A DNA stretch of 64,000 bases from Pseudomonas sp. Its GTDB lineage: Bacteria > Pseudomonadota > Gammaproteobacteria > Pseudomonadales > Pseudomonadaceae. Numbering within the stretch: the stretch's first letter is position 1; each line of letters starts with the position of its first letter. A model generated the notes under the pieces. The model did no database searches and was not told where the DNA came from. It saw only the letters and a program-made list of their open reading frames with translations. The stretch lies in contig NZ_JASLGE010000027.1 in NCBI RefSeq assembly GCF_030150285.1, positions 62,001-126,000 of the forward strand. Reading direction: 5' to 3'. Positions 27,258 through 35,885 of the stretch are shown in pieces. A program made the position numbers and the translations under genes.

Positions 27258-28253
27258 TTACCGATGGTGAGTGTCGCCAGCCGGCCGCTGAAAGTGGCGG
27301 ACCTGAATCTGGAAACCATTACGTAAGCCTACATAGAGGCTTTCCCCGGGAACGAGTCCCGCAGCGGTGGCCCAACGGGCCAGATCATCTTGTTCAAAAC
27401 CAAGCCACAGGTCGCCGCACGCTTCGCGTGCCCACGCCTGGTTATGGCTACACAACTCTGTTACCAGCAGGCTACCGCCAGGTTGCAGCAAGGTGGCCAG
27501 TTGCCTGAGTGCTTCAGCCGGCGCGGCGAAATGGTGCAACACCATGTTGACCACCACGCAATCGGCCTGGATCGGTGCATCCTGTAACGCGTCAGCCAGG
27601 ATCAGGTTGACGTTGTCCAGTGACCCGCGTTCACACAGCTGGCGGGCCAGTTCAAGCATGACCGGGCTGTTGTCCAGCGCCGTGACATGATGAAAGCGAC
27701 GGGCCAGCTCTGGCAGAAAGCTGCCGTCCCCGGGGCCGACTTCCACGGCCGTGGCCGTTGGCTCGAAACTCAGTTTGTCGAGCAGCGCCAAAACGCTGTC
27801 CCGGTATTGCGGCAAGCCTGCAATCAGGTCTTGCTGTGCTCGAAACTTCTCGGCAATGCGCAGGAAAAAGTCCTGGCTAGCCGCCGCGCGTTGTACATGT
27901 ACGGTGCTGATGCGGTCTTGCACTTCGGCGGGCAAGGTCAGGTTATCCACCTCGTCCAGCATCGCGGCGTGCAATTTGCCGCCCCGTAGTTCGGTATGGG
28001 GCAGGGCCCGGCGATAAAAAATCGCATTGCCTTCGCGTCGCGTTGCCACCAGGCCGGCTTGCGACAACACCTTGAGGTGATGGCTCATGCCTGACTGGCC
28101 GGTGGCGAAAATCTGCGTCAGTTCCAGTACACCAAATGAATCGTTGGCTAACGCGCGCAGCACATTGAGTCGCAGCGGATCCCCCCCAGCCTTGCACAAG
28201 GCGGAGAGCTCATCGCAATCGTCATGGCGGATTGAAGGCACGCGTAAGTTCAT
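27258..28253 (-). CDS. ArsR-family regulator fused to SAM-dependent methyltransferase
   Basis: 331 residues. N-terminal ArsR winged helix at about 12-95 (DPLRLNVLRALANDSFGVLE, GQSGMSHHLKVLSQAGLVAT), C-terminal class I methyltransferase at about 155-315 with VEVGPGDGSFLPELARRF (motif I), ALDNSPVMLELARQ and VVNMVLHHF. Regulators of this architecture near methionine-cycle genes are thought to sense SAM or SAH; I recall SahR as a related ArsR-type SAH regulator. Gene order with metK downstream and tkt divergent is as in P. aeruginosa. Whether the domain still methylates is unknown. Confidence 0.9.
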   Translation of the reverse strand: MNLRVPSIRHDDCDELSALCKAGGDPLRLNVLRALANDSFGVLELTQIFATGQSGMSHHLKVLSQAGLVATRREGNAIFYRRALPHTELRGGKLHAAMLDEVDNLTLPAEVQDRISTVHVQRAAASQDFFLRIAEKFRAQQDLIAGLPQYRDSVLALLDKLSFEPTATAVEVGPGDGSFLPELARRFHHVTALDNSPVMLELARQLCERGSLDNVNLILADALQDAPIQADCVVVNMVLHHFAAPAEALRQLATLLQPGGSLLVTELCSHNQAWAREACGDLWLGFEQDDLARWATAAGLVPGESLYVGLRNGFQIQVRHFQRPAGDTHHR

Positions 28254-28290
28254 GGGGGCGCAGTCTAGTTACCCGTTCCGCTGCTCGCAA

Positions 28291-28320
28291 GATCAATATC
28301 AAAACATTTTGATATTGATC
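28291..28320. promoter_or_regulatory. Perfect 14-bp inverted repeat, likely ArsR/SahR-type operator
   Basis: GATCAATATCAAAA (28291-28304), CA, TTTTGATATTGATC (28307-28320). It lies 38 bases before the regulator start and about 195 bases before the divergent tkt start. Length, symmetry and AT-rich centre fit an ArsR dimer site. Likely autoregulation of the regulator-metK operon. Confidence 0.75.
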
Positions 28321-28514
28321 GATAACCGGCACTGCTGTGGAAGCTGCCCTCTCTATAGACGGACTTGTGAGGTATTTCCTCAGCCGATTGAACGGTTAAG
28401 CACAGGAAAAACGGCTCAACTGACTATCTGTCATTGCCCCGAGGGGTTGCCTGAGGGAAAATGCTCGCCTTTTTTCCGTTTCGTTTTATTTATTCAATAC
28501 CCAGGAGAACAGCG

Positions 28515-30512
28515 ATGCCCAGCCGTCGTGAGCGTGCCAACGCCATTCGTGCACTCAGCATGGATGCCGTGCAAAAAGCCAACAGCGGCCATCCCGGTGC
28601 CCCTATGGGTATGGCGGATATCGCCGAAGTACTGTGGCGCGATTACCTGAAGCACAACCCGAGCAACCCTTCGTTTGCTGACCGTGACCGCTTCGTGCTG
28701 TCCAATGGTCATGGTTCGATGCTGATCTATTCGTTGCTGCACCTGACCGGCTATGACCTGTCGATCGACGACCTGAAAAACTTCCGTCAATTGCACAGCC
28801 GCACCCCGGGTCACCCTGAACTGGGTTACACGCCGGGCGTTGAAACCACCACGGGCCCGCTGGGTCAGGGGCTCGCCAACGCGGTCGGTTTTGCCTTGGC
28901 TGAAAAAGTCATGGGCGCGCAATTCAACCGCCCTGGCCACTCCATTGTTGATCACCACACCTACGTGTTCCTGGGTGATGGCTGCATGATGGAAGGCATT
29001 TCCCATGAAGTTGGCTCGTTGGCCGGCACATTGGGCTTGAACAAGCTGATCGCGCTCTACGACGACAACGGCATCTCGATTGATGGTGAAGTTGAAGGCT
29101 GGTTCACCGATGACACGCCGAAGCGTTTCGAAGCTTACAACTGGCAAGTGATCCGTAATGTTGACGGTCACGACCCGGAAGAAATCAAGATCGCCATCGA
29201 AACTGCGCGCAAAAGCGACAAACCAACGCTGATTTGCTGCAAAACCACGATCGGTTTCGGTTCGCCGAACAAGCAGGGCAAAGAAGATTGCCACGGTGCT
29301 CCGCTGGGCAACGACGAAATCGCTCTGACCCGCACGGCGCTGAACTGGACCCACGGCCCGTTTGAAATCCCGGCAGATATCTACGCCGAATGGGATGCCA
29401 AGCAAGCCGGTGCTGCGGTTGAGTCCGAGTGGGACAAGCGCTTCGCGGCCTACGCGGCCGAGTTCCCGGAACTGGCGGCTGAGCTGACCCGTCGCCTGAG
29501 CGGCAAACTGCCTGCTGACTTCGATGCCAAGGCCACCGCCTACATCAATGAAGTGGCGGCCAAAGGCGAAACCATCGCCAGCCGTAAAGCCAGCCAGAAC
29601 ACCCTGAACGCCTTTGGCCCGTTGCTGCCTGAGCTGTTGGGCGGTTCGGCCGACCTGGCCGGCTCCAACCTGACCCTGTGGAAAGGCTGCAAAGGCGTTT
29701 CAGCTGAAGATGCCAGCGGCAACTACGTGTACTACGGTGTGCGTGAGTTCGGCATGAGCGCCATCATGAACGGCGTTGCCCTGCACGGCGGTCTGGCTCC
29801 GTACGGCGCAACGTTCCTGATGTTCATGGAATACGCCCGCAACGCCATCCGCATGTCGGCCCTGATGAAGCAGCGTGTGATCTATGTGTTCACTCACGAC
29901 TCCATCGGTCTGGGCGAAGACGGCCCGACGCACCAGCCGGTTGAGCAATTGACCAGCCTGCGCACCACGCCGAACCTGGACACCTGGCGCCCGGCTGACG
30001 CGGTGGAATCCGCAGCGGCCTGGAAATTCGCCCTGGAGCGCAATGACGGCCCGTCCGCGTTGATCTTCTCGCGTCAGAACCTGAACCACCAAACCCGTGA
30101 TGCCGCGCAAATTGCCGACATCAACCGCGGTGGTTACGTGCTCAAGGACTGTGCAGGCGAGCCTGAACTGATCCTGATCTCGGCCGGTTCCGAAGTGGGC
30201 CTGACCGTTCAGGCTTGGGAAAAGCTGACCGAGCAAGGTCGCAAGGTGCGTGTTGTCTCCATGCCTTGCACCAGCGTTTATGAAGCTCAGGACGCCGGCT
30301 ACAAGCAATCGGTTCTGCCGCTGCAAGTCAGCGCCCGTATTGCCATCGAAGCTTCCCATGCCGACTACTGGTACAAGTACGTGGGCCTGGAAGGCCGCGT
30401 TATCGGCATGACCACCTACGGCGAGTCGGCCCCTGCGCCGGCCTTGTTCGAAGAGTTCGGTTTCACCCTGGAAAACATCCTGGGTCAGGCTGAAGAACTG
30501 CTGGAAGACTAA
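28515..30512 (+). CDS. tkt: Transketolase
   Basis: 665 residues, normal length. Thiamine-diphosphate enzyme moving two-carbon units in the pentose phosphate pathway. Seen are ANSGHPGAPMGMADIAEVLW, the TPP motif FLGDGCMMEGISHEVGSLAG ending in YDDNGISIDG, and the pyrimidine-domain block FTHDSIGLGEDGPTHQPVEQ. ATG 28515 has AGGAGA 7 bases before; an in-frame upstream start was rejected. It heads the tkt-epd-pgk-(lipoprotein)-fba block. Confidence 0.97.
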   Translation: MPSRRERANAIRALSMDAVQKANSGHPGAPMGMADIAEVLWRDYLKHNPSNPSFADRDRFVLSNGHGSMLIYSLLHLTGYDLSIDDLKNFRQLHSRTPGHPELGYTPGVETTTGPLGQGLANAVGFALAEKVMGAQFNRPGHSIVDHHTYVFLGDGCMMEGISHEVGSLAGTLGLNKLIALYDDNGISIDGEVEGWFTDDTPKRFEAYNWQVIRNVDGHDPEEIKIAIETARKSDKPTLICCKTTIGFGSPNKQGKEDCHGAPLGNDEIALTRTALNWTHGPFEIPADIYAEWDAKQAGAAVESEWDKRFAAYAAEFPELAAELTRRLSGKLPADFDAKATAYINEVAAKGETIASRKASQNTLNAFGPLLPELLGGSADLAGSNLTLWKGCKGVSAEDASGNYVYYGVREFGMSAIMNGVALHGGLAPYGATFLMFMEYARNAIRMSALMKQRVIYVFTHDSIGLGEDGPTHQPVEQLTSLRTTPNLDTWRPADAVESAAAWKFALERNDGPSALIFSRQNLNHQTRDAAQIADINRGGYVLKDCAGEPELILISAGSEVGLTVQAWEKLTEQGRKVRVVSMPCTSVYEAQDAGYKQSVLPLQVSARIAIEASHADYWYKYVGLEGRVIGMTTYGESAPAPALFEEFGFTLENILGQAEELLED

Positions 30513-30523
30513 GACCGCCAATT

Positions 30524-30573
30524 TGCGAGCAAGCGCGCCCCTACAGGCTCTGTAGGCGCGTGCTTGCTCGCGA
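30524..30573. repeat. REP palindrome between tkt and epd
   Basis: TGCGAGCAAGCGCGCCCCTACAG region pairs with CTGTAGGCGCGTGCTTGCTCG across a 3-base loop. May attenuate read-through from tkt. Confidence 0.8.
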
Positions 30574-30607
30574 TGGTATTAGCGTCACCCAACAATAAGA
30601 GCACCCC

Positions 30608-31663
30608 ATGCCTCAACCGCGTCCTTACAAAGTTGCACTCAACGGCTACGGCCGCATTGGTCGTTGCGTCTTGCGTGCGTTGTTTGAGCGAGGGGCGGCA
30701 GCCGGGTTTGAAATTGTTGCACTGAATGATTTGGCCGATATGGCCAGCCTCGAATATTTGACGCGCTTCGACTCCACTCACGGCCGGTTTCCGGGCGAGA
30801 TTCGAATCGAAGGCGACTGCCTGCATATTAATGGCGACTGCGTGAAAGTGTTCCGCAGTGCCACCCCTGAAGGCATTGACTGGGCCGCGCTGGGCATTGA
30901 CCTGGTGCTGGAATGCTCCGGGGCTTACAACACTCGCATTGATGGCCAGCGCTTTCTCAACGCCGGTGCCCCGGCCGTGCTGTTTTCGCAGCCGATGGCC
31001 AGCGAGGCCGATGTCGACGCCACCATCGTGTATGGCGTGAACCAGCACAGCCTGACCGGTGCCGAGCGCTTGGTGTCCAATGCCTCGTGCACCACCAACT
31101 GCGGCGTACCCTTGCTGCGTTTGCTGGATCAGGCCTTTGGCCTGGAGTATGTGTCGATCACCACGATCCACTCAGCGATGAACGATCAGCCGGTGATTGA
31201 TGCCTACCATGACGAAGACCTTCGTCGTACACGCTCGGCGTTCCAGTCGGTTATCCCGGTGTCCACCGGGCTGGCGAAAGGCATTGAGCGTTTGCTGCCG
31301 GAACTGGCGGGCCGAATTCAGGCCAAAGCGGTACGGGTGCCGACGCTGAACGTGTCATGCCTGGACATCACCCTGGTGACTGCGCGCGACACCGACGCGG
31401 TGGAAGTCAACCGCGTGTTGCGCGAGGCCGCCACCCACGGCCCGCTCAAAGGCTTGCTGGCTTACACCGAGCTGCCCCATGCGAGCTGTGATTTCAACCA
31501 TGACCCGCATTCGGCCATTGTCGATGCCAGCCAGACCCGCGTTTCCGGCCCACGGCTGGTGAACCTGCTGGCGTGGTTCGATAACGAATGGGGTTTTGCC
31601 AATCGAATGATCGATGTGGCAGAGCACTATTTGCACGTTACTCACCCTAAAACCGCTCTCTAA
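30608..31663 (+). CDS. epd: D-erythrose-4-phosphate dehydrogenase
   Basis: 351 residues. GAPDH-fold enzyme: VALNGYGRIGRCVLRALFER (NAD site), catalytic Cys in SNASCTTNC, TLNVSCLDITLV, and WFDNEWGFANRM. The FERGAAAGFEIVALNDLAD variant and the position before pgk point to Epd (erythrose 4-phosphate to 4-phosphoerythronate, for pyridoxal phosphate synthesis) rather than glycolytic GAPDH. Substrate Asn/Thr differences were not analysed further. Confidence 0.9.
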   Translation: MPQPRPYKVALNGYGRIGRCVLRALFERGAAAGFEIVALNDLADMASLEYLTRFDSTHGRFPGEIRIEGDCLHINGDCVKVFRSATPEGIDWAALGIDLVLECSGAYNTRIDGQRFLNAGAPAVLFSQPMASEADVDATIVYGVNQHSLTGAERLVSNASCTTNCGVPLLRLLDQAFGLEYVSITTIHSAMNDQPVIDAYHDEDLRRTRSAFQSVIPVSTGLAKGIERLLPELAGRIQAKAVRVPTLNVSCLDITLVTARDTDAVEVNRVLREAATHGPLKGLLAYTELPHASCDFNHDPHSAIVDASQTRVSGPRLVNLLAWFDNEWGFANRMIDVAEHYLHVTHPKTAL

Positions 31664-31689
31664 CATTAGACACTCAGGAACTGCGACTC

Positions 31690-32853
31690 ATGACCGTGTT
31701 GAAGATGACCGACCTCGATCTGCAAGGTAAGCGCGTGCTGATCCGCGAAGACCTCAACGTCCCCGTCAAGGACGGTGCAGTCACCAGCGATGCGCGCATC
31801 CTGGCTTCGCTGCCGACCATCAAGCTGGCCTTGGAAAAAGGCGCGGCGGTCATGGTCTGTTCGCACCTGGGCCGTCCGACTGAAGGCGAGTTCTCGGCTG
31901 AAAACAGCCTCAAGCCAGTGGCCGATTACCTGAGCAAGGCGCTGGGCCGTGAAGTGCCGTTGGTCAGCGACTACCTCAATGGCGTCGACGTGAAAGCCGG
32001 CGACATCGTGTTGTTTGAAAACGTGCGCTTCAACAAAGGCGAAAAGAAAAACGCCGACGAACTGGCCAAGCAGTACGCCGCCTTGTGCGACGTGTTTGTG
32101 ATGGATGCGTTCGGCACAGCTCACCGCGCTGAAGGCTCGACCCACGGCGTAGCCAAGTTCGCCAAGGTCGCTGCGGCTGGCCCGTTGCTGGCGGCTGAAC
32201 TCGACGCATTGGGCAAGGCCCTGGGTGCTCCGGCCAAGCCAATGGCAGCCATCGTGGCGGGCTCCAAGGTGTCGACCAAGCTCGACGTGTTGAACAGCCT
32301 GAGCCAGATCTGCGACCTGTTGATCGTGGGCGGCGGCATTGCCAACACGTTCCTGGCCGCTGCCGGTCACCCGGTGGGCAAGTCGCTGTACGAGCCGGAC
32401 CTGCTGGACACTGCGCGTGCCATCGCCGCCAAGGTCAATGTGCCTTTGCCAACGGATGTAGTCGTGGCCAAGGCGTTCGCTGAAGACGCGGTGGCGACCG
32501 TCAAGCGGATTGCCGACGTGGCCGACGACGACATGATCCTGGACATCGGTCCAGACACGGCTGCCCATTTCGCCGAATTGTTGAAATCTTCCAAGACTAT
32601 CCTGTGGAACGGCCCGGTGGGCGTGTTTGAGTTCGATCAGTTTGGTAACGGCACTCAAGTGTTGGCCCAGGCCATCGCGGACAGTGCTGCGTTCTCGATT
32701 GCCGGGGGTGGCGACACACTGGCAGCGATCGATAAATACGGTGTGGCAGACAAAATCTCCTACATCTCGACCGGTGGTGGTGCCTTCCTGGAATTCGTCG
32801 AAGGTAAGGTATTGCCTGCCGTTGAAGTACTGGAAAGCCGCGCCAAAGCCTGA
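31690..32853 (+). CDS. pgk: Phosphoglycerate kinase
   Basis: 387 residues. Transfers phosphate between 1,3-bisphosphoglycerate and ADP. N-terminal VLIREDLNVPVKDG, SHLGRPTEG, ENVRFNKGEK; central VAGSKVSTKLDVL; C-terminal WNGPVGVFEFDQF and the nucleotide loop GGGDTLAAI. 26 bases after epd, so cotranscribed. The start context is ACTGCGACTC before ATG, a weak Shine-Dalgarno. Confidence 0.97.
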   Translation: MTVLKMTDLDLQGKRVLIREDLNVPVKDGAVTSDARILASLPTIKLALEKGAAVMVCSHLGRPTEGEFSAENSLKPVADYLSKALGREVPLVSDYLNGVDVKAGDIVLFENVRFNKGEKKNADELAKQYAALCDVFVMDAFGTAHRAEGSTHGVAKFAKVAAAGPLLAAELDALGKALGAPAKPMAAIVAGSKVSTKLDVLNSLSQICDLLIVGGGIANTFLAAAGHPVGKSLYEPDLLDTARAIAAKVNVPLPTDVVVAKAFAEDAVATVKRIADVADDDMILDIGPDTAAHFAELLKSSKTILWNGPVGVFEFDQFGNGTQVLAQAIADSAAFSIAGGGDTLAAIDKYGVADKISYISTGGGAFLEFVEGKVLPAVEVLESRAKA

Positions 32854-32879
32854 CTCTGATGCGGGCCCTGAAAGGAAGC

Positions 32880-33104
32880 ATGGACATGGTCAAGTTGTTA
32901 CCGCTGTTGATGATTGCGGGCTTTTTGGCCGGTTGCGCCGGTTCGAATACGCCAGTGCCTGAAGCCGCAACCCCTGAAGAGAGTGGTTGCTATCAGGCCG
33001 ACTGGCAGGCGCAAAGCGTGCCGCTGGTCAATAAACGATCAGGGCCTGAAGCGTTGGAAAAGTACGAATCACCCGAGGCTTCCAAAGAGCGCGGGTGCCC
33101 ATAG
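32880..33104 (+). CDS. Small predicted lipoprotein
   Basis: 74 residues (72 if ATG 32886 is used; both are near AAGGA, and the second has the better spacing). Signal peptide MVKLLPLLMIAGFLAGC with a good lipobox (LAGC). The mature part is about 55 residues, polar, with two more cysteines (GCYQAD and the last RGCP). No known domain. It lies 26 bases after pgk, in the place where P. aeruginosa also has a small hypothetical gene. Function unknown. Confidence 0.75.
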   Translation: MDMVKLLPLLMIAGFLAGCAGSNTPVPEAATPEESGCYQADWQAQSVPLVNKRSGPEALEKYESPEASKERGCP

Positions 33105-33116
33105 CGTTTGCAATAC

Positions 33117-33176
33117 CTGTAGGAGCGAGCTTGCTCGCGAGCTTTTAAAAAATCGCGAGCAAGCTCGCTCCTACAG
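33117..33176. repeat. REP palindrome, perfect 24-bp arms
   Basis: Arms 33117-33140 and 33153-33176 (CTGTAGGAGCGAGCTTGCTC...) with a 12-base AT-rich loop. Followed by about 150 bases containing no other gene before fba. Confidence 0.9.
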
Positions 33177-33329
33177 ACAGCGGTAAAGCTAGAGCTGGAG
33201 CTGTAACGTTTCAGCTTTATCGAATTCCTAGCATCGGGGCAAACCCCCGATCTGCAAAAACTTGAATAGCAGCCGCCGCTCCGGCAGGCTTGCACGATTA
33301 ACGACCCTCGTCCGGGAGAGACACATACA

Positions 33330-34394
33330 ATGGCACTTATCAGCATGCGCCAGATGCTGGACCACGCCGCCGAATTCGGCTACGGCGTTCCAGCTTTCAA
33401 CGTCAACAACCTTGAGCAGATGCGCGCCATCATGGAAGCCGCTGACAAGACTGACTCCCCGGTGATCGTTCAGGCGTCGGCCGGTGCGCGCAAGTACGCA
33501 GGGGCACCTTTCCTGCGTCACCTGATTCTGGCGGCCATCGAAGAGTTCCCGCATATCCCGGTGTGTATGCACCAGGACCACGGCACCAGCCCTGACGTCT
33601 GCCAGCGCTCCATCCAACTGGGTTTCAGCTCGGTGATGATGGACGGCTCCCTGGGCGAAGACGGCAAAACCCCTACCGACTACGACTACAACGTTCGTGT
33701 CACTCAGCAAACCGTTGCTTTGGCGCACGCTTGCGGTGTGTCGGTTGAAGGCGAGCTGGGCTGCCTGGGTTCCCTGGAAACCGGTATGGCTGGCGAAGAA
33801 GACGGCATCGGCGCTGAAGGCGTTCTGGATCACAGTCAAATGCTGACCGACCCGGAAGAAGCGGCTGACTTCGTCAAGCGCACTCAAGTGGATGCCCTGG
33901 CAATTGCCATCGGTACTTCCCACGGCGCGTACAAGTTCACCAAGCCGCCTACCGGCGACGTGTTGGCGATCGACCGTATCAAAGAGATCCACAAGCGCAT
34001 CCCGAACACGCATTTGGTCATGCACGGTTCGTCGTCGGTGCCTCAAGAGTGGCTGGCGATCATCAACGAGTTCGGCGGTGACATCAAAGAAACCTACGGT
34101 GTGCCGGTTGAAGAAATTGTTGAAGGCATCAAGCACGGCGTGCGCAAGGTCAACATCGACACTGACCTGCGTCTGGCTTCCACCGGTGCCATGCGTCGCT
34201 TGATGGCCACCCACCCAAGCGAGTTTGATCCGCGCAAATTCTTCGGTGCCACCGTGACTGCCATGCGTGACGTGTGCATCGCGCGTTACGAAGCCTTTGG
34301 TACTGCCGGCAATGCTTCGAAGATCAAGCCGATCTCTCTGGAAGCCATGTACCAGCGTTACCTCAAAGGTGAGCTGAACGCCAAGGTCAACTAA
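33330..34394 (+). CDS. fba: Fructose-1,6-bisphosphate aldolase, class II
   Basis: 354 residues, class IIB length. Zinc-dependent cleavage or formation of fructose 1,6-bisphosphate. Seen: VPAFNVNNLEQMRAIMEAAD, VCMHQDHGTS (zinc His and catalytic Asp), VEGELGCLGS (Glu ligand), AIGTSHGAYKF (zinc His) and VMHGSSSVP, then KVNIDTDLRLA. The start GAGAGACACATACAATGG has a GAGAG Shine-Dalgarno. The gene probably has its own promoter after the REP element. Confidence 0.97.
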   Translation: MALISMRQMLDHAAEFGYGVPAFNVNNLEQMRAIMEAADKTDSPVIVQASAGARKYAGAPFLRHLILAAIEEFPHIPVCMHQDHGTSPDVCQRSIQLGFSSVMMDGSLGEDGKTPTDYDYNVRVTQQTVALAHACGVSVEGELGCLGSLETGMAGEEDGIGAEGVLDHSQMLTDPEEAADFVKRTQVDALAIAIGTSHGAYKFTKPPTGDVLAIDRIKEIHKRIPNTHLVMHGSSSVPQEWLAIINEFGGDIKETYGVPVEEIVEGIKHGVRKVNIDTDLRLASTGAMRRLMATHPSEFDPRKFFGATVTAMRDVCIARYEAFGTAGNASKIKPISLEAMYQRYLKGELNAKVN

Positions 34395-34412
34395 GACTGG
34401 AAAATAGCGGCA

Positions 34413-34448
34413 AGCGGCAAGCTAAACGCGACTCTTCGGCTTGCCGCT
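34413..34448. terminator. Hairpin after fba
   Basis: Arms AGCGGCAAGC (34413-34422) / GCTTGCCGCT (34439-34448), 16-base loop, between convergent fba and the next gene; it just overlaps the stop codon of the latter. No T-run. Confidence 0.5.
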
Positions 34449-34824
34449 AAGCCTGCGGTTCAATTCCGTTGCCCTCGAGCAGCGCATCCACCAGTGATCG
34501 GGCCATTTCGACCGAGTGCACCAGTGACCACACCAGCCCGCGTTCTATGCCGCTGGCCTGCTCTGTAATTTCGTCTGATACCTCTTCGGCACTCTTGAGC
34601 ATCATCGAGATGTGTAGCAGCGCGTCCAGCGCACGAACATCGGGCTGCACGGCGAACGGCGAGTGTGGGCCAACGGCATGGCCGCAGGTTGGCTTGAGGG
34701 TGTTGAGGTCAGGTGGAGCCGAGGCGTGCAGTTCATCGAGCAGGCGTCGGGTGGTTTCATCGTATTGGTGGTCGTCACGTTGGGTTCGGGCTGGCCGAGG
34801 ATCGTCGGGCGTCGTCTTTTTCAT
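34447..34824 (-). CDS. DUF6124-like small protein
   Basis: 125 residues. Charged N-terminal half (KKTTPDDPRPARTQRDDHQY), then the block SPFAVQPDVRALDALLHISM and a helical end with VWSLVHSVEMARSLVDALLE. The pattern F.V.PD...L..L......L..A.....L resembles the DUF6124 proteins that are numerous in fluorescent Pseudomonas. No signal peptide. Function unknown. ATG 34824 chosen over an upstream start because it begins the family-like MKKTTP segment. Confidence 0.6.
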   Translation of the reverse strand: MKKTTPDDPRPARTQRDDHQYDETTRRLLDELHASAPPDLNTLKPTCGHAVGPHSPFAVQPDVRALDALLHISMMLKSAEEVSDEITEQASGIERGLVWSLVHSVEMARSLVDALLEGNGIEPQA

Positions 34825-35050
34825 GTGTTTTCCACGCAGATCATCATGAGAGCCAGGCCTCGCGGCGACTGATGAAGATAGCCCCGTCACTTTAAACGTC
34901 GCAAGGTTTGCGGGGGGCTATCCCACTTTCTCGGAGGCGTCCTGCATTTACGAATGGAAAAATCTGACTTTTCCGCGGCTAATCATTGCTCGACCGGCCG
35001 TCCGCTGAATTCGCTACACTGACGCCTTTTGCGCGGTGCGTTAACGGCCC

Positions 35051-35593
35051 ATGACTGCTCTCAAATACCTTCAGGCTTATCCCCAGACGTTGCAGGATCA
35101 GGTGCGTCACTTGATCGAGCGCGATCAGTTGGGGGCCTACCTGAGCGACCGTTACCCACAGCGTCACGCGGTGCAAAGTGACAAGGCCTTGTATGCCTAC
35201 GCGTTGGAGCTCAAGCAGGAATACCTGCGCAATGCGCCGTCGTTCGACAAAGTGCTGTTTGATAACCGACTTGACCTGACCCACCGTGCGCTGGGCCTGC
35301 ACACCACGATTTCGCGGGTGCAAGGCAGCAAACTCAAGGCCAAGAAAGAGCTGCGTGTGGCATCACTGTTCAAAGACGCGGCCCCTGAGTTTTTGCAGAT
35401 GATCGTGGTACACGAGCTGGCGCATCTCAAAGAGTCCGACCACAACAAGGCATTTTATAAACTGTGCGAACACATGCTGCCGGGTTATCACCAGCTGGAG
35501 TTTGACCTGCGGGTATACCTGACCTGGCGTGATCTTAATGCCCGCACTTCATTGGCGCACGACGTAAAGGGAGTTCTGGATGGAAGTCAGTAA
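35051..35593 (+). CDS. YgjP-like metallopeptidase domain protein
   Basis: 180 residues. Zinc motif HELAHLKESDH at about 121-131 gives HExxH plus a third His, as in the YgjP/WLM (M48-like) group. It has no signal peptide or membrane helix, so it is cytoplasmic. The following wHTH gene overlaps its end by 14 bases, implying coupling. Substrate is unknown. Confidence 0.85.
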   Translation: MTALKYLQAYPQTLQDQVRHLIERDQLGAYLSDRYPQRHAVQSDKALYAYALELKQEYLRNAPSFDKVLFDNRLDLTHRALGLHTTISRVQGSKLKAKKELRVASLFKDAAPEFLQMIVVHELAHLKESDHNKAFYKLCEHMLPGYHQLEFDLRVYLTWRDLNARTSLAHDVKGVLDGSQ

Positions 35594-35876
35594 AACCAAA
35601 AGCAGTTTTTACCGGCGCTTGTATGTGGCCTGGTTGATCGACAGCCAGGTTGCCAGCAGCGTACCGGCGCTGACCGAAGTGACGGGTATGCCGCGCCGCA
35701 CGGCCCAGGACACCCTCGCGGCGTTGGCGGACCTGGACATTGTGTGTGAGTTCGAGCAGCAGGAGGGTGCCCGCAACCACGCCGGGCACTACCGAATCCA
35801 CAGTTGGGGCCCGGTGGATAAAACCTGGGTGGGCCAGCACCTGGCGCAGATCAAGCAGGTGCTGGGTTACCCTTGA
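35580..35876 (+). CDS. Small winged-helix DNA-binding protein
   Basis: 98 residues. HTH-like core: VPALTEVTGMPRRTAQDTLA ALADLDIVCEF then a wing with GHYRIHSWG. It resembles short Pseudomonas wHTH proteins (DUF977-like). GGAG lies 9 bases before, inside the end of the YgjP gene. Its target is unknown; coupling with the peptidase gene suggests a common function. Confidence 0.8.
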   Translation: MEVSKTKSSFYRRLYVAWLIDSQVASSVPALTEVTGMPRRTAQDTLAALADLDIVCEFEQQEGARNHAGHYRIHSWGPVDKTWVGQHLAQIKQVLGYP

Positions 35877-35885
35877 GGGGGCGTG

